Origin: Patagioenas fasciata | Lineage: Eukaryota > Chordata > Aves > Columbiformes > Columbidae | Reading direction: 5' to 3' | Length of the DNA stretch: 64,000 bases | Assembly: GCF_037038585.1 (NCBI RefSeq) | Contig: NC_092560.1 | Location: 63,678,049-63,742,048 of the forward strand | Shown here: positions 38,901-52,400 of the stretch, one piece after another | Numbering within the stretch: position 1 is the first letter of the stretch | How the letters are laid out: each line of letters starts with the position of its first letter | Program-made: the position numbers and the translations under genes | The notes under the pieces: model-generated | What the model was told of the DNA's origin: nothing | Databases searched by the model: none | The model's input: the letters and a program-made list of their open reading frames with translations, nothing else

Positions 38901-41900
38901 AACAACAAAAACCCACCAAAAATAAAAACCAAAACCCAGTAAAACAAACAACCAAACAAAACTCAAACCATTCTCTTACATCTAGGTGGAATTTTTTGTA
39001 ATTAGTTTTGTGCCTGTTGTGTCTGAGCTTTGCTTCATCTGCTTCGCCCTCCTGCCCCCTTCAATATTTACACATAAGATCCCCCATGAGTTTCGCCTTT
39101 GCCAGGTTGAGCCACCCTATCTCTCTCAGCCCTCCCTTCTCTGCCAGGAAATCCAAGCCTTTAATCACCTCTGTAGACCTTCACTGGACTCACTCTAGTA
39201 TGTTCGTGCCTCTCTTGTACCTGGAGCTCAGAACTAGACCCAGCACTACAGATGTGTCTCACCAGAACTGTGCAGAGAGGAATCATGTCCTCCCTAGACC
39301 TGCTAGCAATGCTCTTTGGCCTGATGGAAACGCCCTTGGACTTCATGCTGCCAATTTCACAGAATCATAGAATGGTTAGGGCTGGAAGGGATTTCTGTTT
39401 CTTTGAGATGGAAAAGGAGATTTGCCATTCCACAATCACATTTAAAGAATAACTTGTTTCATTTAAAGTTGTGCCTTGCAATGGAACCCAACACAAACAA
39501 GACAGTACTTCAGTTTTAATTGCCCAAGAGACAGGAGCTCAGGCTGGAGGCAATAACATTGAGCAGTTAAGAGCAAACTGCAAGCTCTCACCCTACTTAC
39601 TAAGGTAGTTTCAGTCTTTGTAAGAGAAGTAGAAGAGCAGGGAGTTCAATTGCCTAACATTGCTTTATATAAACCTAGCACAAAAGACTTGACTAACTGT
39701 AAGTACTGGTTGTAAGGAAATCCTATGGATGGCAGCTTCAAGAGTCAGAAGATATGAACACCAGATCACAAACTTCAGTTAATTAATTCTAGAATAAAAA
39801 AATTCAACACAGAAACATTTAACTTGTTTCTTATAGTATTTAAAGCTGAAACAAATCAACTAAATTCCAAAATTATAAAGAAAATCCATGTAATATCTCA
39901 GCTTTGCAAACAAATAATAATGTCTATTATAACAAGAATGATAAAATGCAGAATGCAGCATCACATAAACATCCTCAACTTTTGAAAAAATAATTTCTGT
40001 AATGCCTGGATGTTTTGGATAGCATCTTTGGAGCATGAAGTCTTGGAAGCCTATCATAAAAATTCTGAAAACAATTTTATCCATAGAACTGATGTGGCCA
40101 GTTTTGTGACCCACAGATCTGAAAATACAGCACTTACAAAAGACAATTCCTCGTCATGATTCAAAAGCTGTTTGGTACTTTTGTTGTTGCAAAAGCATTA
40201 AGTTCTTCAAATGAAATAAAACTGAAAAAAGTCTTTGGCAATGTTTATTGCATATACAAGCACAGTAGCCTGCATTGGGAAATACTGGGAAAAGATTGTG
40301 AAAATATTTTTGTGAAGTCAAGCAGCAAAAATATTAAAAATGTTAACAGAAGGAGAAACACTCCACATTTACCTTCCTCACTGTCACTGTGAAAGAGATT
40401 AGAACAGATTCATTATGTGTCATTGACAGTAGGCCTTCGTAATTATTTTCAGGTAACAGATTGTCTTGTAATACTGACTTAAACAGAAAGTCAATTAAAA
40501 AAATATCTGCACAATTTGAAGGACTTTTTTTTTTTTTCCCAATCTGGATGAAAATATTTATCTTCTTAAACAACTGTGTAATAAAATAACATACTGGTGA
40601 TTGTTTTTAAAACTACCTATACCTTTTTCTAAAGTTGCTATACTATTGTTTTAAATAAAAAATATGAATTACCAATAGGTATTTTTTGCTTTACTTTTAA
40701 ACTAAGCACTATATTCACTTCAGACTCACAGTTCTTTTAAAATAAACTCCAGTTTTGGAAAATTTACCTATAATAACTTAAAAGTTTAACAATAATATGT
40801 GGTAATCTTAAACCATAAAACTCATAAATACATAGAAAGGTGGCAGGCAAAAGTGATGATATCACTATTCCCTGGTGTGCTCTTCCACCTGCACTTCTTC
40901 TGAGACATGTGCAGTCCCAGCTCACGTGCAATTCTGGGGGGTTCATAAATAGTCTCACCCCTAACAGCCTGTTCTCACCCAAGTGTTTCCCTTTGTATCA
41001 TGTATGCAGAGCTGTTGCTGCAGGTAAACACTAAACTTCACCAAATAATTTTTCTGCTAGGTTTTTCTCCATCTGGGTTAGCTCTCTAGGCAGCTACACG
41101 CATGGCTTTGCTGCTGCTAAGCACGTAGCAGTGCTTTGACGGAATTTAACAGCAATGCCTCTCAATCAGAAACTGAAGCCTGAAACATAATTTTGCTCAA
41201 CACGGAATGGGACATCTATTCTGACCTAGAAATATACTCCTATGTTTAACAGGCAAAGTGAAGAATAACTGAAGCAGATTTCTCAGCAAGCAAAAGTTAA
41301 TTATCTGAACTGAAACTGTCCAGAGCACTTGAGTAACACCCCAACAGGAGTAAACAATGCAGAGAGGGCATTTTACAAGGTCAGCAAGAAAAGATTAAAA
41401 TGATTTGTGGCACAGGAATGGAAAATTTACCCCTAAGATGAAACCATGAAGCTGGTAAGGTCATAAAACTACAGACTGATGTCAAGGATTGAAAGAATTC
41501 TCCTGGATCTTTGCTTATAAAGAACGTTCAAGACTGCAGCAGCGAAGACAAAATTTGGTTCCCTGGCCAGTGCTTCAGGGAAAAACACTCAGTTTTACTG
41601 CACAGATAGAATGGATCCAGGATGGAAGAGCAGTCTCAGGGGGGTCAGTACAGGCTGGAGGCAGGAAGGCGAGGAAAGGTTAATAAATTCCAGTAAGAGG
41701 GACTACGAAGGGTTAGAGATTTTCCACATTGGGAATAGGGACTGGCAGACATTATGAGAGGTGTGAGAAGCTTTGGAGGGGATGCAATACAGAAAACATA
41801 GACAAAGCATATCAAGGAAAAAAACTGAGCAAACAAAGCAAGCATTCCTAGTTCTTGCATATTATAGGGTATATATACCCTTCTCATAAACATTAATTTT

Positions 41901-44900
41901 TATACTTAAAATATTTTTCTACCACATTCCAGAACCTGAGCAGTCACTCAATCTCACTAGTATCTTTTGAATCTACCAAAATGCAAGTTTGCCTATTATG
42001 TAACAAATTAAAGAGAGTGTATATAAAGAGTATCTCTTGAAAGCATTACTCACCTCTATCCTTTTTCACTCTGCTGCAAGAAAGCTAGGGAAAATTGAGG
42101 TTTCCCTCCATTGCTGTCTTCTTGTATTCCTGTACTACCATTTTACATGTCTGTGAGCTGAACTGTACAAAACCACGATTTCTTTTTTCATTTCAGCTGA
42201 AATTTTGACTAATATCCAACAAAATGTAACTACATTTATATGTATATAAAACCCAACTTAATAGCCAATCTTGCTAGCAAAATTTATTAAACAGACACTC
42301 ATGTGTGTATGTGTACACTGATCTAAGGGAATAAGGGTCCTGATTTCCTGCAAGATTGGTGTGATATCAAGTTTCACCATTTTCCAAAAAATTCCAAGCA
42401 CTTTCATATTTTTGACATAAATAGGAATCACCATACACTTCTGCAGCACTTAGGTCAAGGGGGTTATATTCTTTCATTGCTACTGCAAAATGAAAACTAA
42501 ATTAGAGGGGCCATATTTTACAACTATGTTTTAATTTCTTTTCCCTCCTTCAGGAGGTCTTACTGTTTCTCAATTAGGTATTGTTTTCTTTGGAAACAAC
42601 CCCTTCTCCCTAAAGACAATTAAGTTCTAAAGTTAAATACCACACATTGGTCTTCGAAAATGAACATTTCATGTGAAATGTACTTTCAGATAATGCATGA
42701 TAATATATCAGCTTTTTCAAGTTCATTAGTAAAGCTCATCCTGCCATGCTGGCAAGAGGAAAGACAAACATGCTTCCATAGCAGTTATGCACTGTTGGAA
42801 TAAATATTTTCAATTTTTGTTTCTCTTCACTTCTGGTACAGCCTTTCACTCCTCTCTGATAGTTCTCGACTAAACCTACTTATAGATTTGCTCCAAAATG
42901 CCAGAATTGATTATTCAGTTATCTGCAGCTATCAGACTTTGAGACTAATTTCACTAAATTAATGGCTGCTCCCATGGCTATTACCAAAAACTGTTTAAAC
43001 AAAAGTACAGCCAAAAATATCCTATAAATGGAGAAGATGCACCATCTACTTCCACACCTATAGAAAACTACCTTGAAAGAGTGGAAATCTGCCGAATGAT
43101 GCTGACATACAGTTAATACTCATACTGCCTTTGTGGTGAGTGTGCAGCAAACATCCTACTTGTAAACTGGAAAAAACAAAAGTGATTTCCTTGCAAATTA
43201 CTAGAAAAAATTACTCCTAATTCCAGAAAAATACTGAAAATGGAAAAGGAGCATGCTAATTGTAGGCTTCCAAACACTTCTCATTGTTGAAGCAAGAAGC
43301 AGTTTCGATATTTGCTTCATGTGCTGTTTTGACTCACTTAATAAAAAAAAATTGATGAACATTTCGAGAAAGTTCTGTAATGCTAAGGTGAAGTTCCTGA
43401 TGTTTTAACAGTTATTTCTGGAAAACTGTGAAAGAATTATGCTAGCTGAGATTCCAGTCTACGCACAAAACGGCAGGCATTTCTCCCATAAATAGCCTAC
43501 AGTCATAAATCCTTAAATCAATAGAAATTAGTGCTATTGGCAAGGTCAGAGCACAGGAGATGAAATGTCCCAGTGCTTCAGAAGGAGAGAATAAACACTA
43601 CTGGAGGGAAGTGAAGGTCTTAGGTGAGACTTACCTCATCAAACTTCAGATGTTTACACCTCTAATATTTAGAGGTCCACTCTTTAAAATGTCTACAAAC
43701 TTTCACCTCCTTTTCTAGTTAACAGAGATAAATAAGCGTTTTACAGTGGCCTTCACCTAACCTATTCTAGGTAGCTATTTTAGGATGAGATAAAATCACA
43801 GTCTGGATGTGTTTATTTTTCTCTGTTGATTAGAAAACGAGCCTAGGGTGACTGGATCAGCTGCAGACATCTATATTTGGTCAGGTGAATCCCTGCAGCC
43901 GACAATGGCCAGAATAACTATGTAAGAAAAACAGAAAACTAACGAGGATCTATGTTACAGCATGTTGTACTACTCAAATAACTCTCCAGTTCAAGGATAA
44001 AGGACCCTGGAAGCCAAATTAAATACTCCTAGTGCAGAAATAATACAGCAGATACAAACTCTCAAAACTGTCCAACAAATCTTTAGAATCTCAGCTTGAA
44101 AGATCAGGTCTACCTCTGGAGATGGTTAAAAATTGCATGGACATAAAACATAAACACAGTTTATGTTCACCCTTACTGCTCACCCCTTTCCTAACCTACA
44201 GTCAAATAATTTCTTCAAATTCTGTTGTGAAGATACACAATAAAAAAGTGACAGCAAGAGCTGCTGCTCTAAGAAAATATTTTCAGTTAGGGGAAGAAAA
44301 ACTTAAAACAAACCTTTTGCCTTTTGTGTGTGCAAACTTTGCTTCAGTGGCCATGAGGGAATGTGATGGGTTCTGTTTGAACAGCGCTGCTTGGATTTGC
44401 TGCACTTGGCTGTCCAGACAGCCAGATAAGCAAGGTATCAGCAGGGAAGGTGGTGAACGTGTAAAATGACATTCTGACCATGGTTGTGGACTCTGTAAGG
44501 ACAGATCACCACAGCAGTGCCCAAATGGGACTCTTCTGACTGAACTGAATATTTTATTCTAACTGTAATTTTTACAAATTCCAACATTACTGAAAAGAAA
44601 AAAACAGGTCTGTAAAAATCAGTGCACGTATGTGTGCAACTAGTTTATTTAGCACATATTCTGTCTTTTCTCCTGTAAAACCCTCCATAGTAATGGTGAA
44701 GAACTGCTTGTGCAATGCAATATATTTTAAACACACAGAAGCTTAAAATATAATTAAGCAATACTACTTTTGAAACCTAACTGCTTATTGGTATTTTTTT
44801 TTTAAGAAACAGTGATTGCCTTTCAAATTCGTATTGCCTGTTATCTAATCTGATGGTTATATTAGATTATATTTGAGAGGGGTAAGCAATTTCAAGATTG

Positions 44901-46403
44901 TGCTGGAGTGAGGGATCAAATCTCAGTGTGCTTCCCAGCTTAATCTTCTATGGTTCTGGAACTTGCACAACATTAAGTCCATCTGACTTTAGCATTACAT
45001 CTTCCCAGAAGAGAAGGGAAATATACAAAGTTATATCTGCAAAAAGCTGTAATTATTTTAAAGAATTTCTGTATCTTTAAATAAAACATTAAAATATTTG
45101 GATGCTAACAGCTAAAGACAGCTTCCCACTACCACAATATTTTTCGGTGATTGTTCCCCATCTCTGTTTGGCTAACACAGTATTTAAACAAATTCTGTAA
45201 TTAGGAAAGATACTAAAGTAGTGTCTTTCAAGCTTTTCCATTTTATAATAAAGGTGTGGAACCATTTAGAGACTTCTGATACTTAGACTGCTGTACAAGG
45301 AATACAAATCTAGTTTTCAAAAAAACCTCCATGGACATGTTTGAAGTGGCTCACCGTTTTTATAGACCAAAAACTTCTCTGCAACTGCTTATGAAATACA
45401 TTCCAGCAAGAACACATACACTGCTTGTTAAAGGAGAGGAAATGCCTCAGAACGTACCAAAAATCTCATGATGCTGGGCTGCAGGGAAGGCCCATAATAA
45501 TTTTCACTTAAAGGTAGCAGAGTGACTCCTGTCTGTCTTTAAGATCTCAAAGCTTCAAAAGGAAAGACTTACTTCTTCCCTTTCAAGCCCTCATACTCTA
45601 TAAAGTTCAGAAGCAGGCCTAAAAGAGAATAATCAAGCATTTCACCACATTTTTCCCCAAATTTCAAGCACATTTTCCCCAAATGTAGAAAGTGATATTT
45701 TCTCTCCAACTCCATCCAACTGGAATATTAAAGGAAAATAAATAAACAAAGAACAGAACAGAGTAGAGTAGAGTAGAGTAGAGTAGAGTAGAGTAGAGTA
45801 GAGTAGCCTAGCCTAGCCTAGCCTAGCCTAGCCTAGCCTAGCCTAGCCTAGCCTAGCCTAGCCTAGCCTAGCCTAGCCTAGCCTAGCCTAGCCTAGAATA
45901 AACAAAAAGCAGGAAGTCAATATTCTAATCTGAAGCTAACGGCCGAAGACCTGCATGAAACATCAGCTACAATAACTGTCTACTCCTCTCCAAGAACAAC
46001 AGAAGTTCTGCCTTAAGAATCATAGAAAGATAATGCTGCTCAGACACAACATAACTTCCCACCGCACACTCTGTAATCTCTTTTTACCAATGTCTTAGAG
46101 CACAGTGGAGATCCAAAAGCCAACAACTTGGCTTGCCATGCTGCTGTACCTGGGGAAGGCTGGTCAGCCTCTTGGATGCACCCACCCACACACCACAGGA
46201 GGAAAAAAAAGGTAGACTGAGTAACTCTTGCAAAACTGATATATTTTTAACAGAAATTAAAAATAAAAAAATAAAAAATATTAGAACTATGCCATTTCCA
46301 AATGTCTGCAAAGCTGGACAACAAAAGCTACCAGTTTGCCTCCACTTTCTTTCTTTGTGCAAAAAGATGGTTAACACTCATATGTTGATACTATGCACAC
46401 TCT

Positions 46404-46438
<35 letters not shown>

Positions 46439-49400
46439 CAGCTCACACAATAAAAATATACTAACATTATATTAAAAATCTACTTCAAACCCCAAATGCT
46501 AAAATCTTTGGGTTTGAGATTCTTCTGGAGTTCTTCCAAGGAAAAGAGCAAACTACAACAAATAAGGTGGGAGGTTAGAGAATATCTAGAATGCACTGGC
46601 CTGCTATCATTAGATTTAAAATACTCATGAGAACACAGTAGTAGAGGAAACAATACTAATGTTTTTCCCTTGTGAAACATGACTTAGAAAACGTGTGGAA
46701 ACATTAAATAGAAAAGGAACTAGAAATGGATAATATTTACAATTTTCTATGTAGAAACCAGAAATATCCTAAAAACATTTTCAGAGGCCAATAATTTAAA
46801 GCTGAATCTCAATGCAGAACATATGGACAGCAAAGCTGTATTCGCTTACCCTTTCAAGGTACAGCTATAAAATATATTCTTCGAAGGGAATTGCACCACT
46901 GAAGAACACTTTACTTTTTTGATGAATAGAAAAAACAACTTAATCCAGGTGGTAAACTGTTTTCCTTGTAACTGCAATGTAGGGCATTTTTAAGCACTTG
47001 CTCTTTTAAAATTACAGCCACACTTTCATCACAGTATATTGCAAAACTAAAGCAGACAACCTTCACAGACACCCCCCCCTCACCCTTTAACAGTGAGGAA
47101 ACCTGCACAGTTTATTTCTCTTCAATACCTCAAAACTCTAGTGACAGCTCCTCTAAAACCAAGTACATGCTGCTGCAGGATATACAAAGGGAAGGACCAC
47201 ATTGTCTTTACACATATGAAAGCAGAGAATGAAAATTGACAAGTTACCTCACGGTAAAAGAAAACACATTCCTGTGATTCACCTTTCATACTAGATTTTT
47301 TTCTTCTTTTACTTTAATCAGCACTGGACCTTAAATATTGTATTTACTTCCTTATTGTGGAAAATGTGGATTTTCCCTTCAGATAAAATAAATAGCTTTA
47401 AAAAAATCCCCCAGAAGTAGCAAAATGATCTCTTCCAGAAGTTAAAACAATTTATTTTTCTTACATTCAAAAGCTTTAAATCTTAGTGAAATGGGCCACA
47501 GTGGAAAAGCTCTTTACTATATTACTGCACCTTATAAATAGTAAATGATATCGTTTGAGGTCAAGGAAAGAAATACTGCAATCCTATATCAACTGTGCAT
47601 AAAGGATGCTGGAAGTTTCATATTCCTTATTCCTTCTTTCCTTTTGACTCTTTAATCTAAAAAGAAGCTTTATTTATAGCTTGTCTCAGAAGACCTTCCT
47701 GAAACATCCCTTGGAGGTATTTGCAGAAGTATTTAATAATTCAACTTTTGCTTATATTTGAGAAACTAAGAAAATACTGAAGAATTCTCCAAACAGAACA
47801 GGTTTCCCAAAACAACCACAGATCTTTGGTTTTGGATTGTTGCTTATCTACAAAAAGCTTCAGGATATTTTTAAAAACTTGCACATCTCATTTTACAATG
47901 TACACAACCGTATCTTCTTTGCTTATTCTTAAACTAAATTATTACTTACATTTTCATTTTAAAAGAGCAATTTCTGTAATTGTACAGCTTTTTTTTTTCC
48001 CCCCAGTGCCCACTCTTGCTTGGCAGTATTGGAGCATACTACTTCTCCCTTCCATATGGGGAAAATGACTGCTCTACTGCTGCCAAAATCAATCTTGTCT
48101 GTAATAAGGATAACTACTGGGTGATCTGTCTGAACTAGCCAAATGAATGATAGACATGTGAGAGTGATTCAAGCGGCTATCTACAGCTATTTTAAATTAA
48201 ATTGACACAGGAGGAAATGCTGTGTTCCCAGCTCTGTTTCCCATACACGAGGTATTTATATCTGGTTCCCATGAAGATCTCGTACTTGCATAACCAAACC
48301 AAGAATTAGGAATAAACCATCCCTGACATGGATCTGCCAACAAAATCTCTCTTTCGTTCCAGAAGGAGAGTGCAGTTAGAGACATTCCAAAAGATGAGAC
48401 CTCATCCCAAAGCAGCTACAGGTCTTCCTTCCTCTCGTACTACCTGAAGAAAGTGACATGGCCTCTGAGTTTCTGTGCACACACTTTGTACCCCTCTTCT
48501 GGCAATTCTATTTCCTGACATCTGTTTAGATCTCCTTGTCCATCTAATGGAACAAAGAAACATTCTGCGTGCACTTATAAATCTTTCACATGAAATAAGT
48601 CTTAAACGCTTAGATTGAAAAGGCTTAATATAAATATTTTCGTGTGGATATTTGAGGTGAGGGCAAAAGAACAGTTCACAGATAATACTGTCTAAGATAG
48701 AAGAAACAGAGACAGAAAAACTACAAAAAAAACCTGTATGCGCACAACAGGATTTTTAAAAGTTCAGTTCTTATTAAAAAGAGAGGAATTCTGTACAGTT
48801 TATCATACATAACTATGGTCACAGTACAAAGCCCTCCTAATTTCCAACCTCACCTGTCCCCACTGAGCCAGAGAAAGGCTGAAATTCTGCACACGGTGCA
48901 CCAGCTTCCTTGTAAAGGCGGGAGAGGCAGGAGCTCCCACCCCTGAGCTTTGATCTGATCTGCAGTAAGCAGACGACCCTGTAAGTAACCTGCAACATGG
49001 GTAATTTCACTCCTTGATAAACTCATGGAAGAGAAATCCACTGAGTGTTATTAATTGTAAAATTGCTATGTCTTCATCAAGATATCTCTGAAGTCACAGA
49101 TCACTGTAGGCAGAACAGGACAGTCAGAGAAGCAGTGTGGTGTATCTGCCCTGTTGACACCTTCTCGTGCAGGCACACTGCTACTGATCAGAGATGGAGA
49201 CCACGGTCTGCACCCCTTCTGATATTTATTTTTTCTTCAAAAAGTATTCCTATTTACCCAAGAAACCTGAGTTCTAAACAAGTCCCAATGTCTACATAGT
49301 GAGATGGCATTCAATAGCGGGCACTACAATACAGTCACTAGTTTAGCCACTAATTGTGACCAAAAAAAAAAAAAAAAGAAAAAAAAAAAGACTAATACAT

Positions 49401-52400
49401 GAAACGAAAAGCAAATTAATATCCTGTACCCAGCCATAACAATAGAGACTAATCAGACTGTTAGTCCATTAGTAAAACCACAAGGTTTCACTCCAGCAGC
49501 TCTGAAATAGTAATGGGTTTTCCCATGAAAACTTGAAAGAAAAGGTGAAAAAAGGTTTGTGTGTATGATGGAAAGGAATGCCAGACACAGCTTTGGTCAA
49601 ACATTCCCATTAAATATTTTCCCATTACCCCCTAGGTTCATTCACAGGCCAGTTGCACTGGCTATTTACCAAGAAGGTTTAAGATAATGTTTACTGCTCT
49701 TTAGTCTTTTTCAATTTTCTAAGCTTACCAGTATTTCCTTTAAAAAAATCATTTTGAAATTAAAAAGCAGCATGTTAATAGTTTATGTTTTCTCTTCACA
49801 GCTGTTAGAGAACTTCCTTCATAGCTGAGACTCAGGCATGGATTCCAGAAATATGTACAAGACTAGATTGTCTATTACTCTGATTATATACTTTCTGCCA
49901 CTAAACTGGTATATAATTGCCCTCAAAAAGTCTCATTATTTTCATTTTATAATTGAAATAAATTATGCCTTCCTTCTTTAGCAATCTGGACTAAATCCAA
50001 CTGAAATTACTTGTATTATTTTCATGAGGAATGAGAGCAGATCGAGTTCTTTATAGACACCGATATTGCTGTATTTGTGCTTTTGCTACACATATTGGCA
50101 TAGTGTAACTTCATATATGCAATGCCTAAAAAAAACCCGCAAAATAGAAACATTGAAATTACACATTCAAGCACTAGATAACATACAAAAAGTAAAGGTA
50201 AAAAAGTACATTAACGGCTATCTGCATTTTTGAAAGAGTATAAGGAACAACTGAGAAGTAAGAAAGTAGTCCTTAGAAAGCAATTACTCCAGTGCTGAAA
50301 AAATACTTTCATAAACTGCACACAAAATATTAATCTACCATTTTATAGTTCAATGATCATTCCAACAAACACCATGTACTGCTTATAAAATACAAAAGCC
50401 AGCTTCTTAAAAATTCACTTGTCTTCAGCATGCTTTCACTGCAATTTGAGAAGAACGAGAAAAGAATACTAATGAAGAAGCTGAAAGATACAAACAAAAG
50501 AAAAGCCTTGAAAATACATACTGCTTTTATAATACCACTTAAAGTAATTTTTCTTCTTTTAGATTGATATCCTTAAGTGTGTTTTTCTTAGATGGGTAGT
50601 GTTGAAGCTGAAAGCTAGACACACTGATTAAGAGCTATTATTAGTGCTGACTCACCGAAAATTATGTCCCAAGATCAGCACTTATAAGTCTTGATTCTTC
50701 ACCTATTATTTTCATTTTATCCATTATATTGAAAGCAGGAGAATGATTATCTTAAATTTTATAACTACAAATGATGTGAAACAGCACTAAAACTCTATAG
50801 ACAAAAGTAATTTAATACCGCCTTAAAAAGTACCATATAAATGTCAGCACCTATGTAAATTTATAGTATAAAATTATTAACCTGCTGAGATTTGTACACA
50901 TACTTAAAATTTTACTATGTGAGTGGCCCCAGTGAAGTCGCTTATTGACCTCTAATTTTGTTTTTCGAACAGTTTCCTTCCTACTGTTGGTTCTCAGCTC
51001 CACGTCTGTTTTGCATTTTGAAGCAGAAGAATAGAAATTCACTTCTAAATTATGAGAGAAACTGACAGCAAAACAATATTTGCTGGATTCTCCTGTAACA
51101 TTATCTACCTCACCAAGTAAAAAGACTCTCTATTTCAGAGAACTGAAGACTGTTTTACTGGGAGACAAAGATAGCAAATGAAAGTGATATTTCCTTTCAA
51201 CCCAAAACAGGTAAGTTTGTAAGCAGTAATGCTCACTGTTTAATTTCTTTCAGAGATACACAACCCACCATTCACAAGCCTCTCATTCTTGCAATCTTAG
51301 AGCTCAAGTGAAATTTCTGTACATTGTTGCTGACTTCACCACCACTAAACAGAGATGCCATCATGACAACATCCAGACACTTTAGCTCTAAGGAGTCCGA
51401 ATCCATTGTGAATAGAATTGCTAACCTATTTTGTTTCCTGTGCCCAAGGACAGAAGAGCTCCTAGGACAATCTACCTCTTGCACTTTATTTTATGTAGTT
51501 GTTTTCCTTTTTTCTGTCATGAAGTTTCAGAGGGGATACTGAGGCATTCATGGTTTGTCTCAGAAAAAGGTTATAAATACTTGGTTCTAATACTTGCACC
51601 AGAAAACAAAAATCCACTAGAAATCTTCATGACTTGAGGTTTAGTATGTTCCATAGGAGAAAAATTTAAAATCCAACTTATGATACCTTGGAGAAAAGCT
51701 TTAGCTCTAAATAAAACTCCCAAAACCAGATAAAAACTTCATTTAGTATATATGAGGTTTTTTTTGTTTGTTTGTTTGTTTTTTTTAAAAAAATCCCCTT
51801 ATTAAAAATGACATGGTTTCTGAATTTTTAATTTGCAAGATTGCTGCCACAGCAATGATGGATATAACAAATTCATCTGTAAGCAGATTTTGCTTTAGGA
51901 TGAATTAAAAGAGCAAATGAGATTTGAAAAGTGAATAGAAATGTAAATTCTGTATAAATTATCTCTAGCACAAGGTGGGGTGGTTCACTGTGCTAGGAAA
52001 GACTGCTGTGCTGGGTTAAGAAAAGTACAGAAGGAGAAAACAGTATCTTGAAAGAAAGCAAAAAATTGCTGACAGACTGCAGCAACTAATGGGACTTAAG
52101 CATACATTGCCATACTTAAGCAATGTCAGTTTTGTCTGAGCTTCTCCCACTTTTGTTTTGTTATAATCTATAAATTTACTAGTATACACCACAAGAGTGG
52201 AGGGACCTTTTTTCAACTATGATATTAAACCTTTTCCTTCTGTACAAGGGAATAGGTAGGCAGTTGAAGCCATACACAGACTCTTCTGTATTACAGATTC
52301 TCAGTTTTAGGGTTTTATATTACAATGGAGTGATTCCCAATGATACCTTCCTTTTACTATTAAATCTTTGCATTTACACAAGCTAGAGTCCAGTGAAATA

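Noticed and set aside
45806-45895. (TAGGC)n on the minus strand resembling a telomeric repeat (nematode TTAGGC)
   Set aside because: The unit is five bases, not six. Vertebrate telomeres are TTAGGG. The array is continuous in register with the neighbouring GAGTA units, so it is a local microsatellite.
46080-46437. Processed pseudogene ending in the A31 run
   Set aside because: The sequence upstream of the A run shows no recognisable coding remnant, and no flanking direct repeat was found.
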